A stretch of DNA of 64,000 nucleotides from Pseudalkalibacillus hwajinpoensis (GCF_015234585.1 NZ_JADFCM010000001.1:992001-1056000); one strand, 5' to 3'; shown: positions 15,719 through 24,420, numbered from the stretch's first letter. Program-made: numbers and translations. Notes: generated by a model not told the origin, from the sequence alone.

Positions 15719-16783
15719 TTAACCGTTATGGTTCTTATACATCCATAATATACCTGACTTAAGTAGGCGAGGAACTCGGCCAGTAAGTGGACGATTGGCC
15801 ATGACACCAAAGCCGTGCTTGCTTCCGAGTGAACCAAGCGTTCCTTTAATTTTAATTGGTGGAAGCGCAGGTGGTGTTTCTTTTTTCCATTGTTTCTGCA
15901 ATACGAGAGCAATTTGTTCTGCTTGTTCCTCAGCAAGCTGAGCACTTGGTGCGTGTGGCAAGCTTGCACAGTCTCCTACAACAAAAACATTCTCATGACT
16001 TGGAACAGAATGATAGTCATTTAAGACGATTCGCTTCTGGGCATCTTTTTCAACGTCAAGATCTCTTACGATTTTGTTAGGTTGGATGCCAGCTGTCCAA
16101 ACAATCGAATCACAGTGGACAGGCTCTCCATGATTAAAGAGCGTATTAGGTTCCACCTTTGTAATATTCGATTCACTAACAACTTCTACGTTACGCTCCT
16201 CAAACCAGGATTGAACGTATTTTCCAAGTCGTTCTGGGAAGGCAGAAAGAATAGTGTGTCCTCGATCAAATAGCTTAATTTGAAGATCTGGCCTACTTTC
16301 ATGAAGTTCACTTGCTAGCTCCACTCCGCTAAGTCCTGCACCAACAATACCAACGACAGATTTAGCGCCGAGGTTGTTCAATACTTCATACGTTCTTCGA
16401 GATGAATCAATCGTTTGAATGCTTAGCGTATGAACATCTGCACCTGGTACGTTATGATACTTATCTTCACATCCTAGTCCAATGACGAGCGTGTCATATG
16501 CAAGGTTATCATCGTCATTTAGGTGAATAACATTTGAGTCAAGATTAATACTAGTGATTTCGCCGTATTTGATTTCTAGCTTCTTATGAACAGGGAATTG
16601 AACACGTATGTGATGATCACTTGCTGTTCCGGCAGCAAGTGCATAATACTCGGTTTTCATACTGTGATAAGGGTTTCGGTCAACAAGCGTAATTGTGAGG
16701 TCTTCTGGTAGATCAGATGCAAATAATTTCTGTAGGATACGCATACCGCCGTATCCGCCGCCTAATAGCACTAGCCTTTTCAT
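15719..16783 (-). CDS. yutJ: NDH-2-like FAD/NAD(P) oxidoreductase YutJ
   Basis: 354 residues, two-dinucleotide-binding-domain flavoprotein. FAD site: LVLLGGGYGGMRI at the N-terminus; NAD(P) site: VGIVGAGLSGVELASEL near 143; second FAD motif: VFVVGDCAS near 276. It resembles type II NADH dehydrogenases but lacks an obvious C-terminal membrane-anchoring helix, ending WMYKNHNG. B. subtilis has three such proteins (Ndh, YumB, YutJ); yumB is also in this window. ATG follows AAAGGGGAC. Electron acceptor unknown, probably menaquinone. Confidence 0.88.
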   Translation of the reverse strand: MKRLVLLGGGYGGMRILQKLFASDLPEDLTITLVDRNPYHSMKTEYYALAAGTASDHHIRVQFPVHKKLEIKYGEITSINLDSNVIHLNDDDNLAYDTLVIGLGCEDKYHNVPGADVHTLSIQTIDSSRRTYEVLNNLGAKSVVGIVGAGLSGVELASELHESRPDLQIKLFDRGHTILSAFPERLGKYVQSWFEERNVEVVSESNITKVEPNTLFNHGEPVHCDSIVWTAGIQPNKIVRDLDVEKDAQKRIVLNDYHSVPSHENVFVVGDCASLPHAPSAQLAEEQAEQIALVLQKQWKKETPPALPPIKIKGTLGSLGSKHGFGVMANRPLTGRVPRLLKSGILWMYKNHNG

Positions 16784-17000
16784 GATAAGAGGTCCCCTTT
16801 AATAAAATTACATAACGCTGTCTCCCTATAATAAGTAGAAAAGATGTAGAAGAAATGATGAATTAGGAAGAAAAAAGGAAGCGACACGCGCTATAATATA
16901 GTTATACGATTCATTATGTTATGACAGTTAAAAGTATAGCGAAACTGTGACTTATGTACAATAACATTTCTTAAATGCTTAACTGGGGAGTGGCTTTACT

Positions 17001-17225
17001 TTGAAGACAATCGAATTTTGTGCGGGAAACTTGAGAGAGAATAAGCGCGTATGGGAGGCCCTGGAGAAGATCCACGATATTGAATTAATTGACTACGGCT
17101 GTCTTGGTTATTGTGGGAACTGCTACTCTGAGTCTTTTGCTATCGTAGATGGACGTTTAGTAAATGCAGATACATCTGAAGCTTTAATAGAAAAAATAAT
17201 GCGAAAATTAAACGAAAAAAATTAA
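17001..17225 (+). CDS. yuzB: YuzB family protein (DUF1450)
   Basis: 74 residues, DUF1450/YuzB. The protein shows a ferredoxin-like cysteine pattern: FCAGNLRENKRVWE at the start and YGCLGYCGNCYSE near 33-42, four cysteines that could bind an Fe-S cluster or zinc. Function unknown; conserved in Bacillaceae beside yutJ. Start TTG lies 10 bases after GGGGAG. It is divergent from yutJ across a 217-base gap. Confidence 0.85.
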   Translation: MKTIEFCAGNLRENKRVWEALEKIHDIELIDYGCLGYCGNCYSESFAIVDGRLVNADTSEALIEKIMRKLNEKN

Positions 17226-17251
17226 GGGCTTTCACTGCTCAGTTTCTGTGT

Positions 17252-17303
17252 TATAATGACAAAGGTCCATTGAAGTCTAATAGAGAGAGAACGGACTTTT
17301 TAT
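17252..17303 (+). promoter_or_regulatory. Extended -10 promoter followed by a small hairpin and T-run
   Basis: TGTTATAAT (-10 17252-17257) lies about 45 bases before a hairpin formed by AAGTCT and GGACTT with a T-rich tail ending near 17303. The unit could make a very short RNA, or be an old yutK leader. No good -35 is seen and the stem is only 6 bp. Confidence 0.3.
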
Positions 17304-17353
17304 TTTCCGCGTACGCGCGAAAAATGTCGAATATTCAGATAACAAAACACTGT

Positions 17354-17386
17354 TTGTAAGCGCTGTATTTAGCTAATTGCTATAAT
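17354..17386 (+). promoter_or_regulatory. yutK promoter with a possible cre site
   Basis: Extended -10 TGCTATAAT (TATAAT at 17381-17386) is preceded by TGTAAGCGCTGTAT (17354-17368 region), which resembles the CcpA cre consensus in its TGTAAGCG half. Catabolite repression of a nucleoside transporter would make sense; the right half is poor. Confidence 0.45.
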
Positions 17387-17461
17387 ATTTCTATTTAAAA
17401 TCTGGTAATGGGGTAGGCTATGCTTATAAATGGGTTCAATAATTAACAAGGGGTGTAAAAT

Positions 17462-18685
17462 ATGCAAATTTTATGGGGATTCGGTGGTATGGCTGTGTTA
17501 TTTGCCATCGCACTAATCTTTTCTACAAATCGCAAAGCGATTAACCTTCGTACGGTACTGGGGGCACTTGCCATTCAGGTTGCTTTTGCATTTGTAGTAT
17601 TAAAATGGGAAGCAGGTAAGACTGCTTTAAAGCAACTATCATTATTCGTTCAGGATATTATTGGATATGCTAATGAGGGAATTGGCTTTCTTTTCGGTGG
17701 CTTAATTGGAAATGAAGACATTGGAATGATCTTTGCATTTCAAGTACTAACGATCATTATTTTCTTCTCTTCTCTTATTTCTGTTCTTTATTACCTTGGA
17801 ATTATGCAGTGGGTTATCCGTCTACTTGGTGGAGCGATTTCATGGGCGCTTGGAACAAGTAAAGCGGAGTCACTATCAGCTACTGCAAATATCTTTGTTG
17901 GTCAAACGGAAGCGCCACTTGTCATCAAACCTTATTTAGATAAAATGACGAAATCAGAACTTTTTGCAGTTATGACAGGAGGACTTGCTTCGGTAGCTGG
18001 TTCTGTCCTGATTGGTTATTCTTTATTAGGTGTACCACTTGAGTATTTACTAGCGGCAAGTTTCATGGCAGCACCAGGTGGTTTGTTAATGGCTAAGCTC
18101 ATCATGCCAGAGACAGAAACACCAGAAACAGCGAAAGAAATTAAGATGGAAAGAAACGAAGATCACGTAAACGTGATTGACGCTGCTGCACATGGTGCAT
18201 CAGACGGTCTGAAACTTGCTTTAAACGTTGGAGCGATGCTTCTTGCGTTTATCGCATTGATTGCCTTGCTAAACGGTTTACTTGGAGCAGTTGGTGGATG
18301 GTTTGGCGCAGGAAGCATAACGATTCAGCAAATTCTTGGGTATATCTTCTCACCACTTGCCTTTGTTATTGGTGTTCCGTGGCAAGATGCTGTTCAAGCA
18401 GGTAACTACATTGGACAGAAGTTAATTCTTAATGAATTTGTAGCTTTCTCTTCTTTCGGTCCAGAAATTAGTGCTGGAAACCTAACTGACAAATCAGTTG
18501 CGATTATCAGTTTTGCTCTTTGTGGATTTGCGAACTTCTCTTCTCTTGCTATTTTACTTGGAGGCCTTGGAGGTCTGGCGCCTAAACGTCGCCCTGAAAT
18601 TGCAAAGCTTGGAATGCGCGCAATCCTTGCAGGTACGCTTGCGAACCTTTTAAATGCTGCAATCGCAGGTATGCTTATTTTCTAA
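17462..18685 (+). CDS. yutK: NupC-family concentrative nucleoside transporter
   Basis: 407-residue polytopic protein of the CNT (NupC) family, which imports nucleosides with H+ or Na+. Diagnostic parts are [14 protein letters not shown] (about 157-170), [15 protein letters not shown] (about 178) and the C-terminal [20 protein letters not shown] (about 348-367), which build the nucleoside site in CNT structures. Three N-terminal helices precede the core. ATG is 9 bases after AGGGGTG. Downstream lies a clean terminator, so it is a single-gene transcript. Confidence 0.92.
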   Translation: MQILWGFGGMAVLFAIALIFSTNRKAINLRTVLGALAIQVAFAFVVLKWEAGKTALKQLSLFVQDIIGYANEGIGFLFGGLIGNEDIGMIFAFQVLTIIIFFSSLISVLYYLGIMQWVIRLLGGAISWALGTSKAESLSATANIFVGQTEAPLVIKPYLDKMTKSELFAVMTGGLASVAGSVLIGYSLLGVPLEYLLAASFMAAPGGLLMAKLIMPETETPETAKEIKMERNEDHVNVIDAAAHGASDGLKLALNVGAMLLAFIALIALLNGLLGAVGGWFGAGSITIQQILGYIFSPLAFVIGVPWQDAVQAGNYIGQKLILNEFVAFSSFGPEISAGNLTDKSVAIISFALCGFANFSSLAILLGGLGGLAPKRRPEIAKLGMRAILAGTLANLLNAAIAGMLIF

Positions 18686-18690
18686 ATTTG

Positions 18691-18720
18691 AAAGCCTCTT
18701 TTATAGAGGCTTTTTTTTGT
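18691..18720 (+). terminator. Terminator after yutK
   Basis: AAAGCCTCTTTTATAGAGGC hairpin followed by eight T residues. Confidence 0.88.
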
Positions 18721-18821
18721 ATCGTTTAGATTGTTAATGTCGTAAACTCAAGGCGAAGCGGTGTTGTTTTTTGCCTGTTTTACGGTATACTTGTCTAAAT
18801 AATAGACAGGAGGGGTCACTC

Positions 18822-19061
18822 GTGGGTAGCTTTGAACATACTTTGCCATATGATCGTATGATGGGGGACATCTATGTTCCACACTGTCCATTTTGTCATA
18901 GTGAGAATGTCTTAACGCCTATGACAGAACGAGATTATCAACAAGGTTGTGAAGAAATTAAAACAAGACTCGTGATGCCTTGCTGTAACGGCAAGCTCAT
19001 GATTGAGAAAATTGATAGTGATTATTTCTGGACGACAGAAGCCGTTCGAAAAAGCCATTAA
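18822..19061 (+). CDS. Small putative metal-binding protein
   Basis: 79 residues with two cysteine pairs, CPFC near residue 22 and CC near residue 53, plus nearby His, suggestive of a zinc ribbon. No membrane segment. GTG follows a strong AGGAGGGG site by 6 bases; the frame extends further upstream but without a site. It is 21 bases from dapF and likely cotranscribed with it. I do not recognise a named family. Confidence 0.7.
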   Translation: MGSFEHTLPYDRMMGDIYVPHCPFCHSENVLTPMTERDYQQGCEEIKTRLVMPCCNGKLMIEKIDSDYFWTTEAVRKSH

Positions 19062-19082
19062 AATATAGAAAGAGTGAAAGCA

Positions 19083-19943
19083 TTGCAAGAGATAACATAT
19101 ACAAAAATGCATGGTCTCGGTAACAATTACATTTACATCAACTTATTTGAGCAAAAGTTAGAAGAAAAGAACCTTCCTCAATACGCAAGAGAAGTATCGG
19201 ATGTTTACACGGGTATAGGATCGGATGGAATGATCTTGATTTGCCCATCCGATCGAGCAGAAGTGAAGATGAGGATTTTTAATAAAGATGGGTCTGAAGG
19301 GAAAAACTGTGGGAATGGCCTCCGCTGCGTAGCTAAGTATGCATATGAAAACAAGCTGGTTTCTTCAACGAAATTTGCCATTGAAACGCTAGCAGGACTT
19401 GTACAGGCAGAAGTTCATTTAGCGGATGATCGTGTGGAGACTGTTACGATTGATATGGGGAGACCGGAGTGGACAAGAGGTAGTCTTCCGATGAACGGAA
19501 ATTCAGAAGACGAAGTGATTGATGAAACGGTGTTTTATGAAGAAAAACCGCTTCAAATGACGGGAGTATCGATGGGGAATCCTCACATGGTGATGTTTGT
19601 CGATGATATAGAAAAGGCTCCTCTCACAACAGCAGGACCTTATTTTACAGATCACCAGCTATTCCCAGAAAGTATTAATGTTGAATTTGTTGAAGTAGTC
19701 TCTAGCAGTGAATACCATTTTCGGGTATGGGAGAGAGGCTCTGGTATTACTCAAGCTTGTGGAACAGGCGCATGTGCAGCAGTAGTAGCAGGCGTATTAA
19801 ATAACAAAACATTAAAGGGTACAGAGGTGACAGTTCATCTTGCAGGCGGCGATCTGGAAATTACGTGGGATGAAGATGATCATGTCTGGATGACAGGACC
19901 AGCAGTAACGATATCAACTGGAGTTTATTATACCAGGAAATAA
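19083..19943 (+). CDS. dapF: Diaminopimelate epimerase
   Basis: About 286 residues. DapF interconverts LL- and meso-diaminopimelate for lysine and peptidoglycan synthesis, using two catalytic cysteines. Both are visible: [10 protein letters not shown] (Cys in NCGNG near residue 75) and TQACGTGAC near residue 220. [13 protein letters not shown] at the N-terminus and MGNPHMVMF near 165 are also typical. I place the start at TTG 19083, 7 bases after AAGAGTG; a GTG three codons upstream (19074) is possible but has a poor site. Not close to the lysine riboswitch gene. Confidence 0.94.
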   Translation: MQEITYTKMHGLGNNYIYINLFEQKLEEKNLPQYAREVSDVYTGIGSDGMILICPSDRAEVKMRIFNKDGSEGKNCGNGLRCVAKYAYENKLVSSTKFAIETLAGLVQAEVHLADDRVETVTIDMGRPEWTRGSLPMNGNSEDEVIDETVFYEEKPLQMTGVSMGNPHMVMFVDDIEKAPLTTAGPYFTDHQLFPESINVEFVEVVSSSEYHFRVWERGSGITQACGTGACAAVVAGVLNNKTLKGTEVTVHLAGGDLEITWDEDDHVWMTGPAVTISTGVYYTRK

Positions 19944-19985
19944 TAGGGTGATTGTAAATAAAAGGTTATTCATATAGAATAATAG

Positions 19986-20195
19986 GTGGTTATAAATCGA
20001 AAGTTCATTCAAGACTCCGACTGTGAAGAGATACTGCGTGAAATTCTACGTACAAAAATGACTCAAGCGGCTATAGCCCTTGGCTTGAATCATCCGGAAG
20101 TATTGACATATAGTCAAAAACTTGATGAGAAGCATAATCTGATATTACAGTTGAAATACAAACATCAGGCTAGCGAAGTGAGTATTTCTGTTTGA
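19986..20195 (+). CDS. Spo0E-like aspartyl-phosphate phosphatase
   Basis: 69 residues. The central segment GLNHPEVLTYSQKLDEKHN is the Spo0E-family signature (GL.HPEVL..SQ.LD..HN), which forms a helical hairpin; the SQ-LD motif is the catalytic part. Family members remove phosphate from phosphorylated Spo0A and so delay sporulation. The exact start is uncertain: GTG 19986 overlaps the AGGTGG site, and no better codon follows before the internal ATG at 20057. It lies alone between dapF and yutM. Confidence 0.78.
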   Translation: MVINRKFIQDSDCEEILREILRTKMTQAAIALGLNHPEVLTYSQKLDEKHNLILQLKYKHQASEVSISV

Positions 20196-20270
20196 TAGTG
20201 TTCAATTGTTGAGCTTAGTTCTATAGCACGATATACTAATAGTAGCATTATGGTGATTGGAGGGATTTAA

Positions 20271-20627
20271 ATGATCCATTTATCTGAAGCTGCAGCAGCA
20301 CAGGTAAAAGAAATGATGAAGCAAGAAGAAGGCGACAGTCTTTATTTACGCGTAGGCGTTAAAGGTGGCGGCTGTACTGGTTTAAGCTACGGCATGGGCT
20401 TTGATACAGAAATGAAGGAAGATGATCAAGCTCTCGACGCTCAGCACGGCGTAACGATTATTATGGATAGCGAAAGCGCACCCGTTCTAAACGGTGTGAA
20501 GATTGATTATAAACAAAACATGATGGGCGGCGGATTCACAATCGACAATCCGAACGCAATCGCATCATGCGGCTGTGGTTCTTCGTTTAAGACAGCGACG
20601 AATGCTGGTACACCGGAGAATTGTTAA
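20271..20627 (+). CDS. yutM: A-type Fe-S cluster carrier (HesB/IscA/ErpA family)
   Basis: 118 residues, HesB-like beta fold. Three conserved cysteines bind a cluster or iron: GGGCTGLSY near residue 36 and CGCGSSF near 101-103. YutM homologues pass Fe-S clusters to apoproteins downstream of the SUF machinery. ATG follows GGAGGG. Together with yutI and lipA it makes this block rich in Fe-S maturation and client genes. Confidence 0.92.
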   Translation: MIHLSEAAAAQVKEMMKQEEGDSLYLRVGVKGGGCTGLSYGMGFDTEMKEDDQALDAQHGVTIIMDSESAPVLNGVKIDYKQNMMGGGFTIDNPNAIASCGCGSSFKTATNAGTPENC

Positions 20628-20674
20628 GAAATTAATTATCGGATAGGGTGAGTCATTACCCTTATTTTAAAGCT

Positions 20675-20720
20675 TCTCCAACGTTCAATTATTTATTGAA
20701 CGTGTGGGGGAGTTTTTTTA
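20675..20720 (+). terminator. Terminator after yutM
   Basis: Hairpin built of CTCC..CGTTCAAT and ATTGAACG..GGAG with an internal loop, followed by seven T residues. Confidence 0.85.
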
Positions 20721-20912
20721 TTACTCTCTTTCCATTATAGGTTTTGCCTTAAACTCTCTGAACAATTTATGAGCTTTTTAAATGTAATCTTAATCGAGAT
20801 TCCATAATGAAAAATTTCTTTTTTTATGTCTAAAAAAAGGGATTTTAGTCGTTCCATCGAACACAGTGATGGTGAAGAAAATTTATCTTCTATGAGAGTT
20901 AATATTCAAACG

Positions 20913-20938
20913 ATCAATTTGTAAATTTACAAATTGAT
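20913..20938. promoter_or_regulatory. 26-bp perfect palindrome upstream of the first sugar isomerase gene
   Basis: Inverted repeat with 13-bp half sites reading ATCAATTTGTAAA, no spacer. It lies about 57 bases upstream of the isomerase start in a 367-base gap that otherwise holds only the yutM terminator. No T-run follows, so it looks like an operator for a dimeric regulator. Its sequence differs from the LacI operators nearby. Confidence 0.6.
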
Positions 20939-20994
20939 GGACTTTGCCAGGAAGAATGGAATGTTTATTCTAATTATGAAAAGGAGTGTCACAT

Positions 20995-21747
20995 ATGACT
21001 GAAATTGGAGTTGGGTTACAACTTTACACGTTGCGAAACGAATGTGAGAAGGATTTATTCGGAACGTTAATAAGAGTAGAGGGCATTGGCTACGAAGGTG
21101 TTGAACTTGCGGGATTGCATGGCCATGAACCATCAGTGGTGAAAAACAAATTAGATGAACTTGGGTTAAGCGTCATTGGACATCATATCCCAATTGAGCG
21201 GATTGAAAACGAATTGGAAGCTGTTATAGAGGAGCAAAAAGTACTTGGAAACAGCCGAATTATTTGCCCATGGCTTCCACCTGAAAGAAGAAGTCATGAG
21301 GACTTTTTAAAGGTAGCTAAGATCATGAAGAATGCAGCGGAAATTTGTACTGAGCATCAAATGGAATTAGGATATCACCATCATGATTTTGAACTTGGTC
21401 GAAGTATTGAAGGTAGTGAGCTGTTCGGAATTTTAGAGGCGCATTCTTCCATTCAGGCTGAATTTGATATTTATTGGCTTAACCAGGTTGGTCATGATCC
21501 AGTTGAGTGGATGCAAAAGTTCTCAGGTAGAACACCAATCATTCATTTAAAGGACCGCTCGGATGATGAGAGAGAAGCAACGGCTATTCTTGGCACTGGT
21601 AACATTGCGATTCAGGAAGTAGTGGAGCAGGGGCAGGCATGCGGCGTAAAATGGTGGGTTGTTGAGCAGGACGAATGTGATGTTGATCCGATTGAAAGTG
21701 TGACTCAGAGTTATAAATATTTAAGAGAAATACAGCTAAAAAAATAA
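20995..21747 (+). CDS. Sugar phosphate isomerase/epimerase family TIM-barrel protein
   Basis: 250 residues of the xylose-isomerase-like TIM-barrel (AP_endonuc_2) superfamily. Metal-ligand positions are visible: ELAGLHG near 40, GYHHHDFEL near 125, FDIYWLNQVGHDP near 160 (Asp and the loop), HLKDRS near 183 and VVEQDE near 222. Such enzymes epimerise or isomerise keto sugars and inosose. The ATG at 20995 is 8 bases after AAGGAG; the frame is open three codons further. It immediately precedes the LacI regulator gene and is likely part of the same sugar module. Confidence 0.85.
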   Translation: MTEIGVGLQLYTLRNECEKDLFGTLIRVEGIGYEGVELAGLHGHEPSVVKNKLDELGLSVIGHHIPIERIENELEAVIEEQKVLGNSRIICPWLPPERRSHEDFLKVAKIMKNAAEICTEHQMELGYHHHDFELGRSIEGSELFGILEAHSSIQAEFDIYWLNQVGHDPVEWMQKFSGRTPIIHLKDRSDDEREATAILGTGNIAIQEVVEQGQACGVKWWVVEQDECDVDPIESVTQSYKYLREIQLKK

Positions 21748-21774
21748 AATGGTTAAAATATTCAAAAAATAATG

Positions 21775-21803
21775 TTGAAGATTCTGTGAACTTACGTTAT
21801 GCT
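21775..21803 (+). promoter_or_regulatory. Promoter of the LacI-family regulator
   Basis: TTGAAG (21775-21780), 17-base spacer, TATGCT (21798-21803). Two operators begin 3 bases downstream. Confidence 0.65.
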
Positions 21804-21806
21804 GTT

Positions 21807-21834
21807 TGTAATCGATTTCATGAAATCGGTTACA
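21807..21834. promoter_or_regulatory. Tandem LacI-family operators (autoregulation)
   Basis: Two abutting 14-mers, TGTAATCGATTTCA and TGAAATCGGTTACA, together form a near-perfect 32-bp palindrome (21805-21836, one mismatch). They cover the expected transcription start of the regulator gene. The first is the exact reverse complement of the site in front of the ABC operon. The motif also fits the cre consensus, so CcpA binding cannot be excluded. Confidence 0.75.
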
Positions 21835-21876
21835 AACGAAGGGAGGTTCTTTTGTACTTTCTGAGGAGGATGAAAC

Positions 21877-22866
21877 ATGGCAACAATTGCTGATGTCGCA
21901 CACTATACAGGTCTATCACGAGCGACTGTGTCACGTGTCATCAATGATTATCCACACGTAACTAAAGACAAGCGTGAATTAGTTCATAAGGCAATGAGGG
22001 AACTAGGTTACTTTCCTAATACATCAGCTAGAAACTTGCGAAATCGAAGAACAAATCTAGTAGCTGTGTTAATTCCAAGATTAACGAATCCGTTTTTTAC
22101 ACTGGTTCTTAATGGAATTGAAAGCGTGGCTGAAGCGAATGGATTTCAATTGATCATTTGTCAGACGAAATCTAGTAAAAAGAAGGAACTCGAATACTTG
22201 AATTTGTTACAGACGAAGCAAGTTGATGGTGTTATTTTCACTTCGATTGAAAATAATTGGGAAGAAATTCAGTCCTACACGGCACATGGACCGATTATAC
22301 TTTGTAATGAATATCATCACGATGCGACGGTACCAATGGTTCGATTGAATCAAGTTCAGGGGAGTTATTTAGGAACAAAGCATTTAATTGAGCGAGGACA
22401 TAAGCGGATTGCTTATTGTATGGGCTCAACAAGCGGGTTGTCTAATGATCGCCGTAAAGGAGTCTTTCAAGCGATTGAAGAAGCTGGCCTAGAAATAAAG
22501 CCAGAATGGATCTTCCAAGATACATACACAATGGAAGACGGCGTAAGAACGTTTAACAAAATTCTTGAATTAACTGAACGACCAACGGCTATCTTTACCG
22601 GAGGAGATGAAGTGGCAGCTGCAATGGTGAAGGAAGCAAAGCGAAATGGATTAGATGTTCCGAAAGATATAGCGATACTCGGATTTGACGATCAGCCAAT
22701 TGCCAGCTTAATTGAGCCAGAGCTAACAACTATTTATCAACCCGGGGCTGAAATTGGCGGACAAGCTATGACTATTTTTATTGACTGTTTAAAAGGGCAG
22801 TGTGAGCGTACTACTCAAAGTGTTAAAGAATTACCACTATCGCTTGTTATTCGTAACTCTACATAA
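21877..22866 (+). CDS. LacI-family transcriptional regulator of the sugar operon
   Basis: 329 residues. N-terminal helix-turn-helix and hinge: MATIADVAHYTGLSRATVSR, then VINDYPHVTKD; the hinge helix contains SARNLRNRRTN. The rest (about 60-325) is a periplasmic-binding-protein-like effector domain with LIPRLTNPFF and FTGGDEVAAAM and ILGFDDQPIASLIEPELTT. It should bind a sugar and release its operators. Operators found in front of itself and of the ABC genes support autoregulation and control of the operon. ATG follows GAGGAGG. Confidence 0.92.
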   Translation: MATIADVAHYTGLSRATVSRVINDYPHVTKDKRELVHKAMRELGYFPNTSARNLRNRRTNLVAVLIPRLTNPFFTLVLNGIESVAEANGFQLIICQTKSSKKKELEYLNLLQTKQVDGVIFTSIENNWEEIQSYTAHGPIILCNEYHHDATVPMVRLNQVQGSYLGTKHLIERGHKRIAYCMGSTSGLSNDRRKGVFQAIEEAGLEIKPEWIFQDTYTMEDGVRTFNKILELTERPTAIFTGGDEVAAAMVKEAKRNGLDVPKDIAILGFDDQPIASLIEPELTTIYQPGAEIGGQAMTIFIDCLKGQCERTTQSVKELPLSLVIRNST

Positions 22867-22877
22867 CTTGCGATAAA

Positions 22878-22891
22878 TGTAAGCGTTAACT
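22878..22891. promoter_or_regulatory. Candidate CcpA cre site
   Basis: TGTAAGCGTTAACT matches the cre consensus except in the last base and overlaps the -35 region (TTAACT 22886-22891) of the ABC operon promoter, a usual place for carbon catabolite repression. Confidence 0.55.
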
Positions 22892-22914
22892 AGTTTATTG
22901 AAATCGATTACAAT
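22886..22914 (+). promoter_or_regulatory. Promoter of the ABC transporter / sugar catabolic operon
   Basis: TTAACT, a 17-base spacer and TACAAT. The -10 is overlapped by one LacI operator and the start region by another. Confidence 0.6.
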
Positions 22915-22930
22915 TTTGAAATCGATTTCA
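22899..22930. promoter_or_regulatory. Pair of LacI-family operators before the ABC operon
   Basis: TGAAATCGATTACA (22899-22912) and the perfect palindrome TGAAATCGATTTCA (22917-22930), centres 18 bp apart, cover the -10 and start of the promoter. They share the TGAAATCG half site with the operators in front of the regulator gene. Confidence 0.78.
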
Positions 22931-22956
22931 ACCAAATTTAAGGGGGATTTAGTATT

Positions 22957-24270
22957 ATGCGAATTATGAAGAATAGTAAACTACTTTTTATCGTTTTGGC
23001 TCTTATTCTAGTTCTATCGGCATGTAGTTCTTCAAACAATTCTTCAAGTAATAACAACAGCTCTGGTGATGAAAATGCAAGTTCAGGTGACGAAGAGAAA
23101 GTAACACTAGTTTATGCGCGTGGTAAAGATGCTACTGGATCAACCGATGTAATGGTTGAGGAATTTATGAAGCAAAACCCGAATATCGAAATCGAATTCC
23201 GCGAGATGCCGACCGACACAGGAGCACAACATGATGCTTATGTCACAATGTTGAACGCTGAATCATCAGAAATTGATGTATTCGATATCGATGTAATCTG
23301 GCCAGCTGAATTCGCTCAAGCAGGATATGTGCTTCCATTAGACCGTTTTATTGAAAAAGACGGTATTAACATGGACGACTACAACCAGGGACCAGTTACG
23401 GCAGCAACTTTTAACGGAAAGCAGTGGGCGATGCCTAAATTCATTGATACTGGTATGCTTTTCTATCGCTCTGACTTAGTATCTGAAGCTCCAAAAACGT
23501 GGGATGACTTGATGACTCAAGCTTCTGAGTTAAAAGGTGAAGACGGTACCAAGTTTGGTTACCTCATGCAAGCGAAGCAATATGAAGGTCTTGTAACAAA
23601 CGCAGTTGAATTTGTCGGTTCTTACGGCGGTGCGTTTATTGATGAGAATGGAGAAGTTGTTATCAATAGCCCTGAAGCGATCAAAGGTATTTCAAAAATG
23701 GTTGAAATCGCAAACTCTGATTTCGTTCCAGGTAACATCAATACGTTTACTGAAGTAGAATCTCATACTGCGTTTATTGAAGGTCAATCTCCATTTATCC
23801 GTAACTGGCCATATCAGTTCGCACTTGCAAATGATGAAGAACAGTCTAAGATTGTTGGAAACGTAGAAGTAGCTCCACTTCCTGAAGGTGACGCTGGTTC
23901 TGCTTCAGCCCTTGGCGGTTGGATGGCAGCCATCAATAATTTCTCTGAACATCCTCAAGAAGCATGGGAGTTCTTGAAGTTTATGACTGGTAAAGAAGGA
24001 CAAAAGATTGATGCAATTAAAGGTTCACACGCTCCAACAATCCCTGCTTTGTTCGAAGATGAAGAAATTATCGAAGCGAACCCATTCTTTGGAGAAGAAG
24101 GATTCCAAACAGCACTTGAAGCAGCGGTTTCACGACCTGTAGCACCAAACTACCCTGAAATCTCTGAAATCATCCAAATTCACATTTCTAAAGCGATCGC
24201 AGGAGAAGAAACTCCTGAAGAAGCAGCGGCTGCAATGGAAAAAGAAATGAATGAAAAGCTAGAAAAATAA
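22957..24270 (+). CDS. Sugar ABC transporter substrate-binding lipoprotein
   Basis: 437 residues, cluster-D solute-binding protein of the carbohydrate (CUT1) type. Lipoprotein signal: KLLFIVLALILVLSAC with lipobox LSAC, Cys25 if counted from the first ATG, followed by a Ser/Asn-rich linker. The mature part has the usual binding-protein hinge and segments such as KQWAMPKFIDTGMLFYRSDL and ALGGWMAAINNFSEHPQEAW. It captures the sugar outside the membrane for the two permeases downstream. ATG follows AGGGGG; a second ATG four codons on is also possible. The ligand is not deducible; trehalose or a related glycoside is suggested by context. Confidence 0.93.
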   Translation: MRIMKNSKLLFIVLALILVLSACSSSNNSSSNNNSSGDENASSGDEEKVTLVYARGKDATGSTDVMVEEFMKQNPNIEIEFREMPTDTGAQHDAYVTMLNAESSEIDVFDIDVIWPAEFAQAGYVLPLDRFIEKDGINMDDYNQGPVTAATFNGKQWAMPKFIDTGMLFYRSDLVSEAPKTWDDLMTQASELKGEDGTKFGYLMQAKQYEGLVTNAVEFVGSYGGAFIDENGEVVINSPEAIKGISKMVEIANSDFVPGNINTFTEVESHTAFIEGQSPFIRNWPYQFALANDEEQSKIVGNVEVAPLPEGDAGSASALGGWMAAINNFSEHPQEAWEFLKFMTGKEGQKIDAIKGSHAPTIPALFEDEEIIEANPFFGEEGFQTALEAAVSRPVAPNYPEISEIIQIHISKAIAGEETPEEAAAAMEKEMNEKLEK

Positions 24271-24280
24271 TAGAGAAGGT

Positions 24281-24307
24281 CATTAGCCTTCAATACGAAG
24301 GCTAATG
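24281..24307 (+). terminator. Intra-operon hairpin after the binding-protein gene
   Basis: A perfect 11-bp stem CATTAGCCTTC / GAAGGCTAATG with a 5-base loop and only a weak T-rich tail. Such hairpins commonly protect or partly terminate the abundant binding-protein mRNA relative to permease mRNA. Confidence 0.6.
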
Positions 24308-24420
24308 TCTTTCCTACATATTCTCTGAAAGAAATTTCGTAGTATCAAAAAGCGGTGTCTTGTAGCGATCGTAACTAAGTGAGCAACAAGACACTTTTTC
24401 CTAAAGAGAGGAGCGTTGGT

